Positions 7,380 to 14,793 of a stretch of DNA of 46,560 bases are shown piece by piece. The notes under the pieces were generated by a model that made no database searches, was not told the origin of the DNA, and worked only from the letters and a program-made list of their open reading frames with translations. Numbering within the stretch: position 1 is the stretch's first letter; each line of letters starts with the position of its first letter. The translations under genes were made by a program, and so were the position numbers. Where the stretch lies: contig CATPBK010000131.1 of assembly GCA_955652705.1 (NCBI GenBank), positions 1 through 46,560 on the forward strand, written 5' to 3'. The DNA is from Candidatus Dormiibacterota bacterium (GTDB lineage Bacteria; Chloroflexota; Dormibacteria; Dormibacterales; Dormibacteraceae).

Positions 7380-8630
7380 GTGCTTTTCCTCTCTGAGCTG
7401 CTCGGCGCGGAGGTCGTGGACGTCGGCCAGCGGCGGGCCGGTCGGGTCCGGGACGTGACCGTCACTCCCATCGAGCCCTACCCCCTGGTGACGGGCATCG
7501 TGACGTCCAGGCGGCAAGCACTCGTCGTGCCTTGGTCTGAGGTCCGCACCTTCGCCGCTCGCGAGGTGGCCCTGCGCGTTCCCCGGGAGGAGGTCTCGCG
7601 GGTGCCGGCGAATCCCGACGACATCTGGCTCGCGCGTGATGTGCTCGACAAGCAAGTGATCGACACCGACGGCCGCCGGGTGGTCCGGGTCAACGACCTC
7701 CAGCTGGTGGAGAGCGGAGGTCGGATGCTGCTCGTCGCCGCGGACATCGGCATGCGAGGTCTCCTCCGCCGGCTGGGCCTGGAAGGCGTCGGCAAGCGGG
7801 TCGCCCGCCTGCTCGGCCGCGACCTGCCGATCGTGCTGGTTTCCTGGGACGCTGTCCAGTCGCTCGGCGACCGCAGCCAGGACGCCGTCCGGCTCCGGAT
7901 CTCGGCTCAACGGATCGGCAAGCTTCATCCGGCTGACATCGCCGACATCGTCGAGGAGCTCTCGGCGAAGCAGCGCAGCGCCATCTTCGAGTCCCTGACC
8001 GACGAAGTGGCGGCCGACACGCTGGAGGAGATGGAGCCGGAGGAGCAGGTCTCGGTGATCGAGCATATGGACTCCGAGCGCGCCTCCGAGATCCTGGAGG
8101 AGATGCCGCCCGACGAGGTCGCCGACATCCTGGCCGACCTCAACGAGGCCCGCGCCCACGAAATCCTCGGGTTGATGGAGAAGGACGAGGCCGACGACGT
8201 CCGAGAGCTGCTTGCCTTCCCGGAGGACACCGCCGGCGGGATGATGACGACCGAGTACGTAGCGGTCTCAGTGGGGCTCACGGCCCAGCAGTGCATCGAC
8301 GCTCTCCGGGTGCTCGAGCCCGAGGCCGAGTCGATCTATTACGTCTACGTGGTGGACGAGGAAGAGCACCTGCGCGGCGTCCTCTCGCTGCGGGACCTGA
8401 TCGTGGCCAATCCCAGCACTCCGATCACTGAGTTCATACGCCGGGAGATCGTCTCGGTTCCGGTCGAGGCCAGCGCAGAGGAGGTGGCCGCAGTACTTAC
8501 CAAGTACAACCTCCTCGCCGTGCCGGTCGTCGACGAGGAGGGACGCCTGCGCGGGATCGTGACCGTGGACGATGCCCTCGACAGGGTTCTCCCTGAGGGC
8601 GTGAAGCGCCGCCTGCCCCGGGTTCGCTGA
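7380..8630 (+). CDS. PRC-barrel / MgtE N-domain / tandem CBS regulatory protein (no MgtE pore)
   Basis: A 416-aa soluble protein. Residues about 1-140 look like two PRC-barrel-type beta domains (LLGAEVVDVGQRRAGRVRDV; VLDKQVIDTDGRRVVRVNDL). Residues about 180-290 are the MgtE N-terminal superhelix (LHPADIADIVEELSAKQR and the EEMEPEEQ / EEMPPDEVADIL repeats). Residues about 300-416 are two CBS domains. This is the cytosolic Mg2+ sensor of the MgtE channel without its membrane pore. The stop is 3 bp before an NRAMP-family transporter, so it probably gates or senses metal for that partner. GTG start with a -10 box 6 bp upstream. Confidence 0.87.
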   Translation: MLFLSELLGAEVVDVGQRRAGRVRDVTVTPIEPYPLVTGIVTSRRQALVVPWSEVRTFAAREVALRVPREEVSRVPANPDDIWLARDVLDKQVIDTDGRRVVRVNDLQLVESGGRMLLVAADIGMRGLLRRLGLEGVGKRVARLLGRDLPIVLVSWDAVQSLGDRSQDAVRLRISAQRIGKLHPADIADIVEELSAKQRSAIFESLTDEVAADTLEEMEPEEQVSVIEHMDSERASEILEEMPPDEVADILADLNEARAHEILGLMEKDEADDVRELLAFPEDTAGGMMTTEYVAVSVGLTAQQCIDALRVLEPEAESIYYVYVVDEEEHLRGVLSLRDLIVANPSTPITEFIRREIVSVPVEASAEEVAAVLTKYNLLAVPVVDEEGRLRGIVTVDDALDRVLPEGVKRRLPRVR

Positions 8631-8633
8631 CCG

Positions 8634-9899
8634 GTGTTCGGCCGCCTCCGCCGGTTCCGCCGGCTCTGGATTCTGCTGGCGGTGATCGGACCGGGCCTGA
8701 TCACGTCCAACGCGGACAACGACGCGGGCGGCATCGCTACCTACTCTCAGGCGGGTGCCCAGTTCGGATACAAGCTGCTCTGGGTGCTGGTGCTGGTGAC
8801 CGTCTCGCTGATCGTCGTCAACGAGATGAGCGCCCGCCTCGGGGTCATCACCGGCAAGGGCCTGGCAGACCTGATCCGGGAGCGGTTCGGAGTGCGCAGC
8901 ACCACCTTGGCGATGCTGCTCCTGCTGGTCGCGAACGGCACCACGACCGTGGCCGAGTTCGCCGGCGTGGCCGCAGGCATGGAGCTGCTCGGCCTGCCGC
9001 GACTGGTGTCGGTGCCGGTTGCGGCGGTCTTCATCTGGCTGCTGGTGGTGCGCGGCAGTTACCCGGTAGTCGAGCGGGTCCTGCTCTCGATCGGGATCGT
9101 CTACGTGACCTACGTCCTGTCCGGGTTCCTCATCCACCCCAACTGGAGCGAGGTGCTGCGGGCGTCGGTGGTGCCTCAGGTGGTCCCCACCCGCGACTAC
9201 TGGCTGCTGGCGATCGCGGTGACCGGTACTACGATCACGCCCTGGATGCAGTTCTACCTGCAGGCGGCGATCGCGGAGAAGGGCATCCCCAACGACCGCC
9301 TGGCGTACAGCAGGTTGGACGTGATCCTCGGCTCGCTGGTGACCGACTTCATCGCTTTCTTCATCATCGTGGCGACGGCAGCGGCACTCTTCGGGCATAT
9401 CCGGCCGGACCTGCTGGGCAACCTCGGGGCGGCTGACTATGCGCGGGCGCTAGCCCCGGTCGCCGGTCCTTTCGCCACGCTCCTCTTCGCCGTCGGGCTG
9501 GTCGGCGCCTCGATCCTGGCCGGCTGCGTGGTGCCCCTTTCGACCGCATACGCGGTGACGGAAGCCTTCGGTTGGGAGCGGGGCGTCGACCGCGGCATCG
9601 CCGACGCGCCAGCCTTCTTCCTGATCTTCACCGGCCTGATCGTGATCGGCGCCCTGGCGGTCGTGCTCCCTGGCCTGCCGCTGGTCCGGGTGATCCTCCT
9701 GAGCCAGGACGTGAACGGCCTCATCCTCCCGGCCATCCTGATCTACATGCTGGTCTTGATCAACGACCGCCGATTGATGGGCAGGTTCACCAACGGTCCG
9801 GTCGCCAACCTCGTCGCCGGGGTGACCGTCGTGGCTTTGATCACGCTCACGCTCCTGCTGCTGGCCGCCTCGGTCCCCGGATCCCCTCTTGCCGGCTGA
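8634..9899 (+). CDS. NRAMP-family (SLC11) divalent metal transporter, non-canonical metal site
   Basis: A 421-aa protein with about 11 membrane helices. It aligns with NRAMP through GPGLITSNADNDAGG and YSQAGAQFGYKLLW (helix 1) and ITPWMQFYLQAAIAEKG (helix 6). The canonical helix-1 DPGN reads DAGG and the helix-6 MPHN reads TPWM, so the Met that favours Mn2+/Fe2+ is missing. Loss of that Met is a feature of NRAMP-related Mg2+ transporters. The coupled upstream gene carries the MgtE Mg2+-sensing module, which supports Mg2+ as substrate. Starts at GTG 8634, 3 bp after its partner. Family assignment is firm; substrate is inferred. Confidence 0.85.
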   Translation: MFGRLRRFRRLWILLAVIGPGLITSNADNDAGGIATYSQAGAQFGYKLLWVLVLVTVSLIVVNEMSARLGVITGKGLADLIRERFGVRSTTLAMLLLLVANGTTTVAEFAGVAAGMELLGLPRLVSVPVAAVFIWLLVVRGSYPVVERVLLSIGIVYVTYVLSGFLIHPNWSEVLRASVVPQVVPTRDYWLLAIAVTGTTITPWMQFYLQAAIAEKGIPNDRLAYSRLDVILGSLVTDFIAFFIIVATAAALFGHIRPDLLGNLGAADYARALAPVAGPFATLLFAVGLVGASILAGCVVPLSTAYAVTEAFGWERGVDRGIADAPAFFLIFTGLIVIGALAVVLPGLPLVRVILLSQDVNGLILPAILIYMLVLINDRRLMGRFTNGPVANLVAGVTVVALITLTLLLLAASVPGSPLAG

Positions 9900-9949
9900 T
9901 CCACTCGCTTCGCAGGGAGAAAAACTGCCTAATCGCTACCGGAATTACT

Positions 9950-9964
9950 TATAGTGTGTCTGTT
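9950..9964 (+). promoter_or_regulatory. -10 box upstream of the beta-propeller lipoprotein
   Basis: TATAGT at 9950-9955, then nine bases to the ATG at 9965. The transcript would have only a 2-3 nt leader. No Shine-Dalgarno sequence or convincing -35 box is seen. Confidence 0.4.
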
Positions 9965-11110
9965 ATGAGGGGGCTCTGGCCGCCGGTCCTCCTGGTCCTG
10001 CTTCTGGTGATGTCCTGCGGCGCGCCCCTCTCCAGGGTCGACGGCCCCAACCAGGCTGGCGTGAGCCTGAAGGTCGACCAGGTCGCGGTCGACCAGCAGG
10101 CGCACCGCCTCTACGCCTCCAACACGACGATGAAGGCGGTCGACATCTACGACATCTCCGTGGCGCCCGCTAAGTTCGAGAAATCCATCCCGCTCGGAGT
10201 CCAGCCCTTCGGCATCGTGTTGGCTCCCGACCTCGGCAAGCTGTTTACAGGCAACAGCGACAGCACGGTGGCGATCATCGACGTGGCGCCCAGCTCCAGC
10301 CGCACCGACCGTCTCCTCGCCAAGGTGCCGACTGGGGGCAAGATGCACGCCGACCTGCTCGACTACGACCCCCGGGAACGCAAGGTCTACGTCGCCAACC
10401 CGGACGACGCTTTCGTGACCGCGGTCGACGCGATCCGCAACCAGGCGTTGCAGCGCATCGACCTCGCCAAGGGCCTCCAGCAGCCGCGCTACGACGCCGC
10501 CGACGGAATGGTCTACATCACCGACGCCGACAGCAACCTACTCTTTCAGGTGGACCCGCGCCGGGACGCGCTCGTGCAGAAATGGACGCTCCCGGTGACC
10601 TGCACGCCGGCCGGGCTGGCGATCGACTCGAAACGCCAGCGGGCCATGATCGGGTGTACGGCGCCCGGCCTCCAGCTGGCCCTGCTCTGGGACCTCGCAC
10701 ATGGCCAGCTGCTGACGCAGCTGCCCCAAGTCGGCGACGCCGACCAGCTTGTCTACGACCCGGCGGTCGACCGGTACCTGGCCGGTGGCTCGAGCGGCGG
10801 TTCCACCGCCCTCGCGGTCTTCGCCGGCGACCCCGTCATGTTCCTAGGCTCGGTTCAGACCCACGCCGATTCCCGCGCCGTCGGCTATGACGAGGTGCAC
10901 GCGCGCTTTTACGTGCCGACCGCGAAGCTGGGCGAGGGCGGTCTGATCGGCGGCCCGCTGCCGACCGGTGACGCGCCGTATCCATTCAGCTGGGTCCTGA
11001 CCGTGCTCTTCTACATCGTCCCGCTGGTCATTTTTGGGGTGATTGTGTACTTCTACGGGCGGCGACGGGCGCGCGAGCGGGCCGCCAGCGGCCGCCCCAT
11101 GTTCAGCTGA
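9965..11110 (+). CDS. YVTN-type beta-propeller lipoprotein with C-terminal membrane anchor
   Basis: A 381-aa exported protein. The signal peptide MRGLWPPVLLVLLLVMSCG ends in a lipobox-like Cys at residue 18. Then come about seven beta-propeller repeats with YVTN-like strands (RLYASNTTMKAVDIYDI, GKLFTGNSDSTVAIIDV, KVYVANPDDAFVTAVDA, MVYITDADSNLLFQVDP). A single hydrophobic helix near the C-terminus (WVLTVLFYIVPLVIFGVIVY) ends in an Arg-rich cytosolic tail. ATG 9965 is chosen for the signal peptide; the frame is open further upstream through the end of the transporter gene. It overlaps the converging macro-domain gene by 8 bp. Function unknown; propellers of this type often bind partners or mediate electron transfer outside the cell. 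Confidence 0.78.
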   Translation: MRGLWPPVLLVLLLVMSCGAPLSRVDGPNQAGVSLKVDQVAVDQQAHRLYASNTTMKAVDIYDISVAPAKFEKSIPLGVQPFGIVLAPDLGKLFTGNSDSTVAIIDVAPSSSRTDRLLAKVPTGGKMHADLLDYDPRERKVYVANPDDAFVTAVDAIRNQALQRIDLAKGLQQPRYDAADGMVYITDADSNLLFQVDPRRDALVQKWTLPVTCTPAGLAIDSKRQRAMIGCTAPGLQLALLWDLAHGQLLTQLPQVGDADQLVYDPAVDRYLAGGSSGGSTALAVFAGDPVMFLGSVQTHADSRAVGYDEVHARFYVPTAKLGEGGLIGGPLPTGDAPYPFSWVLTVLFYIVPLVIFGVIVYFYGRRRARERAASGRPMFS

Positions 11111-11633
11111 AGCGCCGGCCGAAAGCGGACCCGAACTCTCGAGCGGCCGGTTCGCCGAAGAGTACAAAACGCACCTCGCGCGGCGCGCCCTCCTCCGCGG
11201 CTGCCTTCCTGACGCAGTCGGCCATCACCTCGGCGCAGTCACGCATGGGAAGACCGGCGATCCCGGCGCCCACCGCAGGCACGGCCAGGCTGCGGAGCTG
11301 GTGCTCGCGAGCCAGCCGGAAGACGTGGTCCATGGCCGCGCGCAGCGAGTTTTTCGAGGCCTGGCCGCCGAGATGCATGCTGGCGGCGTGGATCACGTGG
11401 CGGGCCTTCAGCTCGCCGGCGCCCGTCAGGGCCGCCTCGCCCACCTTGATCGGACCGTGCTGGTCGCACTCGCGCTGGATTTCCGGACCGCCCTTGCGCG
11501 CGATCGCTCCCGCCACTCCAGCGCCCAGCTGGAGGTCGTTGTTGGCGGCGTTCACGATCGCGTCGACAGCCTGCTCGGTGAGATCGCCTTCGACGACGGT
11601 CACGACCGTGTCGCGGATTCGCCATTCAGGCAT
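11103..11633 (-). CDS. Macro domain protein (ADP-ribose / O-acetyl-ADP-ribose binding or hydrolysing)
   Basis: A 176-aa single macro domain. VVEGDLTEQAVDAIVNAAN is followed by the ligand loop LQLGAGVAGAIARKGG, then HVIHAASMH, and the second phosphate loop VPAVGAGIAGLPM. Family members bind ADP-ribose and many remove it or deacetylate O-acetyl-ADP-ribose. ATG at 11633. Its first 34 bp overlap the 3' end of the PfkB gene, so translation is coupled. Last gene of the minus-strand group beginning near 13483. Confidence 0.9.
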   Translation of the reverse strand: MPEWRIRDTVVTVVEGDLTEQAVDAIVNAANNDLQLGAGVAGAIARKGGPEIQRECDQHGPIKVGEAALTGAGELKARHVIHAASMHLGGQASKNSLRAAMDHVFRLAREHQLRSLAVPAVGAGIAGLPMRDCAEVMADCVRKAAAEEGAPREVRFVLFGEPAAREFGSAFGRRFS

Positions 11634-12499
11634 GCCCGCACCTCCTCGACTCGCTCCTCGAGTTCGTCGGGGGTGGCCCGGCTCAAACCCCGCACCCCGA
11701 CGTCGGAGATCGCGATCGAGGCGCAGGCCACTCCGTAGACGAGCCCGTCAGCCAGGCCTTCGGGCCGGCCGCCGGTCTCCAGCCAGCGCGCCAGAAAGCC
11801 GCCCGCCAGCGCGTCGCCCGCCCCGGTGACGTCCACTACCGGGCGCTCCGTCAGCGCCGGGACGTGCAGAGCGCCGGCCGCGGTCCAGGCGGTGCAGCCG
11901 CGCGCTCCGGCCTTCACGACCAGGCCGGAGAGACCGCAGGCAGTCCGGAAGTCGGCGGCTCGCCGGACGTCGCCGCCGAGTGCCCCGAGCTCCTCTTCGT
12001 TGGCGAAGAACCAGTCGCAAGCCTCCAGGAGCTGGCTCGCCGCGGCGGGGCGCCCCCGCAGGTAGGACCGCATGGAGTCGCCGGCCAGGAGCCCGGCCTG
12101 GTCCAGCCTGGTGGCCGCGAGCGCCTGCCGGTCGGGTCGCATGGAACCCACGAAAGCCCAGCCGTCGAAGCCGGCGGGGGGCAGCGGCTCCCAGGCGTCA
12201 TAGATCGAGTCCCGGCTGCCGAGATCCAGGTTCGACCCTCGCTGCTGCCGGGCGGACCAGCGATAAGTTGGAGCGTTCAGGACACCCAGCAGTCCAAGGT
12301 CGATTCGACGGCCCCCGGTTACCTCATGAATGCGGGGGGCGTCCGAGCGGCCGACGGGCGCGCAGACGGACACCGGCCGGACCAGGCTCGCCGCAAGTGC
12401 GAAGTAGAGCGCCGAGCCGCCGAGCTCGTCCTGCACCCTGCCGAAGGGGCCCTCGAGGTCGTCGAGGGCGATGGACCCACAGACCAGCAGGCCGGTCAC
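11600..12499 (-). CDS. PfkB / ribokinase family sugar or nucleoside kinase
   Basis: A 299-aa kinase. The N-terminal strand LLVCGSIALDDLEGPFG and the glycine pair in ELGGSALYFALAASL resemble family signature 1. The C-terminal signature VVDVTGAGDALAGGFLARW contains the anion hole and catalytic Asp (DxTGAGD). Starts with GTG at 12499, 9 bp after the PHP gene. Substrate is not deducible. The neighbouring macro-domain and PHP genes suggest salvage of a phosphorylated ribose or nucleoside. Confidence 0.87.
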   Translation of the reverse strand: MTGLLVCGSIALDDLEGPFGRVQDELGGSALYFALAASLVRPVSVCAPVGRSDAPRIHEVTGGRRIDLGLLGVLNAPTYRWSARQQRGSNLDLGSRDSIYDAWEPLPPAGFDGWAFVGSMRPDRQALAATRLDQAGLLAGDSMRSYLRGRPAAASQLLEACDWFFANEEELGALGGDVRRAADFRTACGLSGLVVKAGARGCTAWTAAGALHVPALTERPVVDVTGAGDALAGGFLARWLETGGRPEGLADGLVYGVACASIAISDVGVRGLSRATPDELEERVEEVRACLNGESATRS

Positions 12500-12508
12500 T
12501 GCCGACCC

Positions 12509-13129
12509 TCAGGCGCGGCGGTGAGAGCCGCTTTCGGCTGTCCGCCGAAGCGTCGCCCGCGGCAGCCTCTCGAGGAACTCGGCGGGACTGGCGAAGGGCT
12601 CGATCTCCAGCCAGCTGTGGCCCAACTCGGAGGCCGAGTGGGCGTCGGAGCCGCAGCCGATCGGTTTCCCGAGGTCCCGGGCCATCTCTTCGGCGGCGAG
12701 GTTGGCGCCGGCGTCGCACCAGGGGTTGTAAGCCTCGATGACGTCGATCCTCTTCGCCAGGCGGACCACCCGCTCGGGCAGGAAGTGGGAGCGCCAGCGG
12801 TCGAACGGGTGCGGCAGGTAGACCAGCCCGCCCATCTCGTGGACCTGGTCCATCACGTCCTCGGCCCGCTGCCAGGGCCGGATGCTGCGGGTGATGAAGA
12901 GGCCGATCACCTCGCCCTCCGTGGTCTTCACCTCTTCTCCGACGATGGCCAGGTCAGGCGCCATCTCCTGGAGCTGGAGGGCTCCTTCGGCCGTGTTGTG
13001 GTCGGTGAGAGCAATGCGCTCCAGCCCGACCTCGGCGCAGCGCGCCACCAGGTCTTCGAGCTGGGTGCGGCTGTCGTGCGAAAAACGGCTGTGGAGGTGG
13101 AGGTCCACCTTCCAGGACAGGCCCGCCAA
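12509..13129 (-). CDS. PHP-domain metal-dependent phosphoesterase
   Basis: A 206-aa PHP domain. The four metal-binding motifs are present: KVDLHLHSRFSHDSRTQ, ALTDHNTAEGA, VYLPHPFDRWR and GCGSDAHSASELG. Such stand-alone PHP proteins are cytoplasmic phosphatases acting on nucleotides or sugar phosphates. The frame opens with TTG at 13129; a GTG eight codons later (VDLHLHS) is an alternative. Gap of 15 bp from the small hypothetical gene upstream and 9 bp to the PfkB kinase. Confidence 0.87.
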   Translation of the reverse strand: MAGLSWKVDLHLHSRFSHDSRTQLEDLVARCAEVGLERIALTDHNTAEGALQLQEMAPDLAIVGEEVKTTEGEVIGLFITRSIRPWQRAEDVMDQVHEMGGLVYLPHPFDRWRSHFLPERVVRLAKRIDVIEAYNPWCDAGANLAAEEMARDLGKPIGCGSDAHSASELGHSWLEIEPFASPAEFLERLPRATLRRTAESGSHRRA

Positions 13130-13144
13130 CTCAGCAGGCTTTGG

Positions 13145-13483
13145 CTAGCGGCGGAAGAGCGGGATGACCTTGGCCTCCCGCCGGGAGCGTACGAGCTCGC
13201 CCATGAGGACGCTCTGCGCCCGAAACAGGACTTCCATCACCTGGTCCGGCCGCCGGTCGCGGCCGAGCTCGCCATGCAAGTCGCGGTCGGTGTGGTTGAT
13301 CACGTGGGCGATGCGTGGCATCAGCCAACCCGGAACGATCCGGACGTTCTGGATGAGACACTCCTCCAGCCAGTAGAGGAGTTGGTCCGCCTCCTTCATC
13401 AGGTTGCGGGGCTTGGAGCCCAGCTGCCGGCGCCGGTGCCAGAAAAGGGCTCGGTTCTGCTCCTCGACGGTCTCCTGGATCAT
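13145..13483 (-). CDS. Conserved-looking hypothetical protein
   Basis: A 112-aa, mostly helical, charged cytoplasmic protein (MIQETVEEQNRALFWHRRRQ; LMKEADQLLYWLEECLIQ; VINHTDRDLHGELGRDR; basic end IPLFRR). I do not recognise a family. A GTG at 13501 would add six residues, but a TATAGT -10 box overlaps that GTG, so the ATG at 13483 fits transcription better. It heads the operon PHP - PfkB - macro. Confidence 0.6.
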   Translation of the reverse strand: MIQETVEEQNRALFWHRRRQLGSKPRNLMKEADQLLYWLEECLIQNVRIVPGWLMPRIAHVINHTDRDLHGELGRDRRPDQVMEVLFRAQSVLMGELVRSRREAKVIPLFRR

Positions 13484-13498
13484 GGCGGGCTTGCTGGC

Positions 13499-13504
13499 CA
13501 CTAT
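13499..13504 (-). promoter_or_regulatory. -10 box for the hypothetical-PHP-PfkB-macro operon
   Basis: TATAGT on the minus strand, 15 bases before the ATG at 13483. No recognisable -35 element. Confidence 0.35.
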
Positions 13505-13532
13505 ACCAGCGGACTTGGGAGCCTCCGCTCGG

Positions 13533-14123
13533 TCAGTTTGCTTGCGGGTAGCAGAGCGTTCGCCACCCGTCGGCGGCCGGGATCAGATGGACCTGGCGGT
13601 CAAGAGTCAGCTCCCGCTGTTCGAGTTTCAAGCGGTAGCGGACCGCCAGGCGAGCCACATTGCGGTAAGTCCGGTTGCGGTGGCGATCGGTCCACTCGGG
13701 GACGATTTCGACGGCGGAGACTTCGGCCTCCAACAGCTCGGCGGCGCCGGCCTGGCGGCGCATCTCCTCCACGAAGCGGTCCTCACCGCCCCACGAGCCC
13801 TGCGCGTCCTCCGCGAGCATCGACCACATCTGCTCGTAGCGACCCTCGCGCTGCAGCCGGGTGAATCGCATCTCGAACGCGGCCGGCGCGATCGACTCCG
13901 GTTCCGGCGGCCGGAAGGGCGTCACGGGCGGCGGCTGGGCCGCGGTGGCGGCGAGCAGGGGCTGGTGGCCGATCGAAGTGTTGGTGAAGCGCGCGAACTC
14001 GTCGGCTGGCCAGGTAGTGAAGTGGCCGGCGATCCGGGTCAGCAGCTTTTCGAGCGTTTGCCAGCGGCGCAGTGGCGCTGCGAGCTCGGAGACGAGCGAC
14101 CTGATGGATGAAAGGAGGCCCAG
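13533..14123 (-). CDS. Hypothetical protein, apparent CTG start (canonical-start form 13533-13925)
   Basis: With normal start codons the gene begins at GTG 13925 (130 aa, PFRPPEPESIAPAAFEMRF to TLCYPQAN). The same frame stays open a further 66 codons upstream to CTG 14123, and 57 of those codons end in G or C, as coding sequence does here. The extra segment reads as an amphipathic helix (LLSSIRSLVSELAAPLRRWQ) and a Gln/Pro linker (LLAATAAQPPPV). No ATG, GTG or TTG occurs in frame in that stretch; an in-frame TGA precedes it. The C-terminal domain may be NTF2-like, a weak guess. Either CTG (or ATC) initiates, or a base is wrong, or only the shorter protein is real. Confidence 0.5.
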   Translation of the reverse strand: MGLLSSIRSLVSELAAPLRRWQTLEKLLTRIAGHFTTWPADEFARFTNTSIGHQPLLAATAAQPPPVTPFRPPEPESIAPAAFEMRFTRLQREGRYEQMWSMLAEDAQGSWGGEDRFVEEMRRQAGAAELLEAEVSAVEIVPEWTDRHRNRTYRNVARLAVRYRLKLEQRELTLDRQVHLIPAADGWRTLCYPQAN

Positions 14124-14140
14124 ATGTTGTGTGATTTCCC

Positions 14141-14168
14141 CAGACTGTATACATCATGTGGACAAACC
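14141..14168 (-). promoter_or_regulatory. Possible promoter for the CTG-start hypothetical gene
   Basis: On the minus strand, TTGAGG is followed after 17 bases by TACAGT. An overlapping TATACA at 15-base spacing is an alternative. It lies directly after the preceding gene's stop at 14169 and would start a transcript just before the open frame described for 13533-14123. Confidence 0.35.
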
Positions 14169-14381
14169 TCAAGACTTCGGCTGGCGTGGGCGACGCCGCG
14201 GAGCCGGGCGGGGCAGGGCGCTTTCCAGATCGTCGATCACGGTCGGATCGAGGCGCTCCGCGCTGAGGGCCTTCTCAAGCAGAGCGTTGAGGCGGTAAAG
14301 CTCCTCGGTCGGGAGGTCGGGGAGAAGAGCGCGGGCGCGCGCCACCGCACGGGAGAGGCGCTCCCGCTCGCTCTTTTTCAC
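14169..14381 (-). CDS. Small charged hypothetical protein
   Basis: A 70-aa, Arg/Leu-rich helical protein (KKSERERLSRAVARARALLP; TEELYRLNALLEKAL; basic end RPAPRRRPRQPKS). Its GTG overlaps the stop of the iron-sulfur protein as GTGA, strong evidence that it is translated as the last gene of the EF-G/glpA operon. No family recognised. Confidence 0.62.
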   Translation of the reverse strand: MKKSERERLSRAVARARALLPDLPTEELYRLNALLEKALSAERLDPTVIDDLESALPRPAPRRRPRQPKS

Positions 14382-14791
14382 GCTCGCGCCAGGCGTCGGA
14401 CGATCGCCGCCACGGCAGGCAGCGGCACGCCCACCGGACAGGCCGCGGCCGCCTCGGCCAGGTCAGCGGAGGCGGGCCCGTCGAAGTCCGCGGACGCGGC
14501 CGGCAGCAGGTGCAGGGGCCGCAGGTAAGCGCCGGCCAGGTCGGGCAGGTAGGCCTGGCCAAGCCGCCCCGCCACCAGCGCGCAAATGCCGCAGTTGATG
14601 CAGCGCGACATCTCTGGAAGCAGCTCGCGCTCTTCGGCCGTGAGGGGTTCGAAGTGGTCGGCCGCGTACCGGGTGCGGACCTCTCCAACACCACGCGGAG
14701 GAGGCCGGCGGATGGTCCGGCGGACCTGGTGGCGGGCATAGGCGACCGCGAGCCTGGCGAGGGCCACGGCGCGCTGCCGCGGGTCGGCCAC
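14378..14791 (-). CDS. Small [4Fe-4S] ferredoxin-like protein, probable partner of GlpA
   Basis: A 137-aa protein. A helical N-terminus (DPRQRAVALARLAVAYARHQ) is followed by CINCGIC, and about 50 residues later by ACPVGVPL. That supplies the four Cys of a single cubane cluster, with the CP typical of ferredoxins, but with an unusually long spacer. GTG 14791 starts 2 bp after the glpA stop; the open frame further upstream is only a shadow of glpA. GlpA-type dehydrogenases need an electron carrier (GlpB/GlpC in E. coli), and this protein is placed to be one. Role inferred from position. Confidence 0.68.
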   Translation of the reverse strand: MADPRQRAVALARLAVAYARHQVRRTIRRPPPRGVGEVRTRYAADHFEPLTAEERELLPEMSRCINCGICALVAGRLGQAYLPDLAGAYLRPLHLLPAASADFDGPASADLAEAAAACPVGVPLPAVAAIVRRLARA

Positions 14792-14793
14792 GG

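Noticed and set aside
14124-14528. Plus-strand ORF with a good AGGAGG before its ATG
   Set aside because: It runs antisense to the 70-aa and iron-sulfur genes, which are supported by GTGA overlap and Cys motifs; its product is Arg/Ala-rich without recognisable features.
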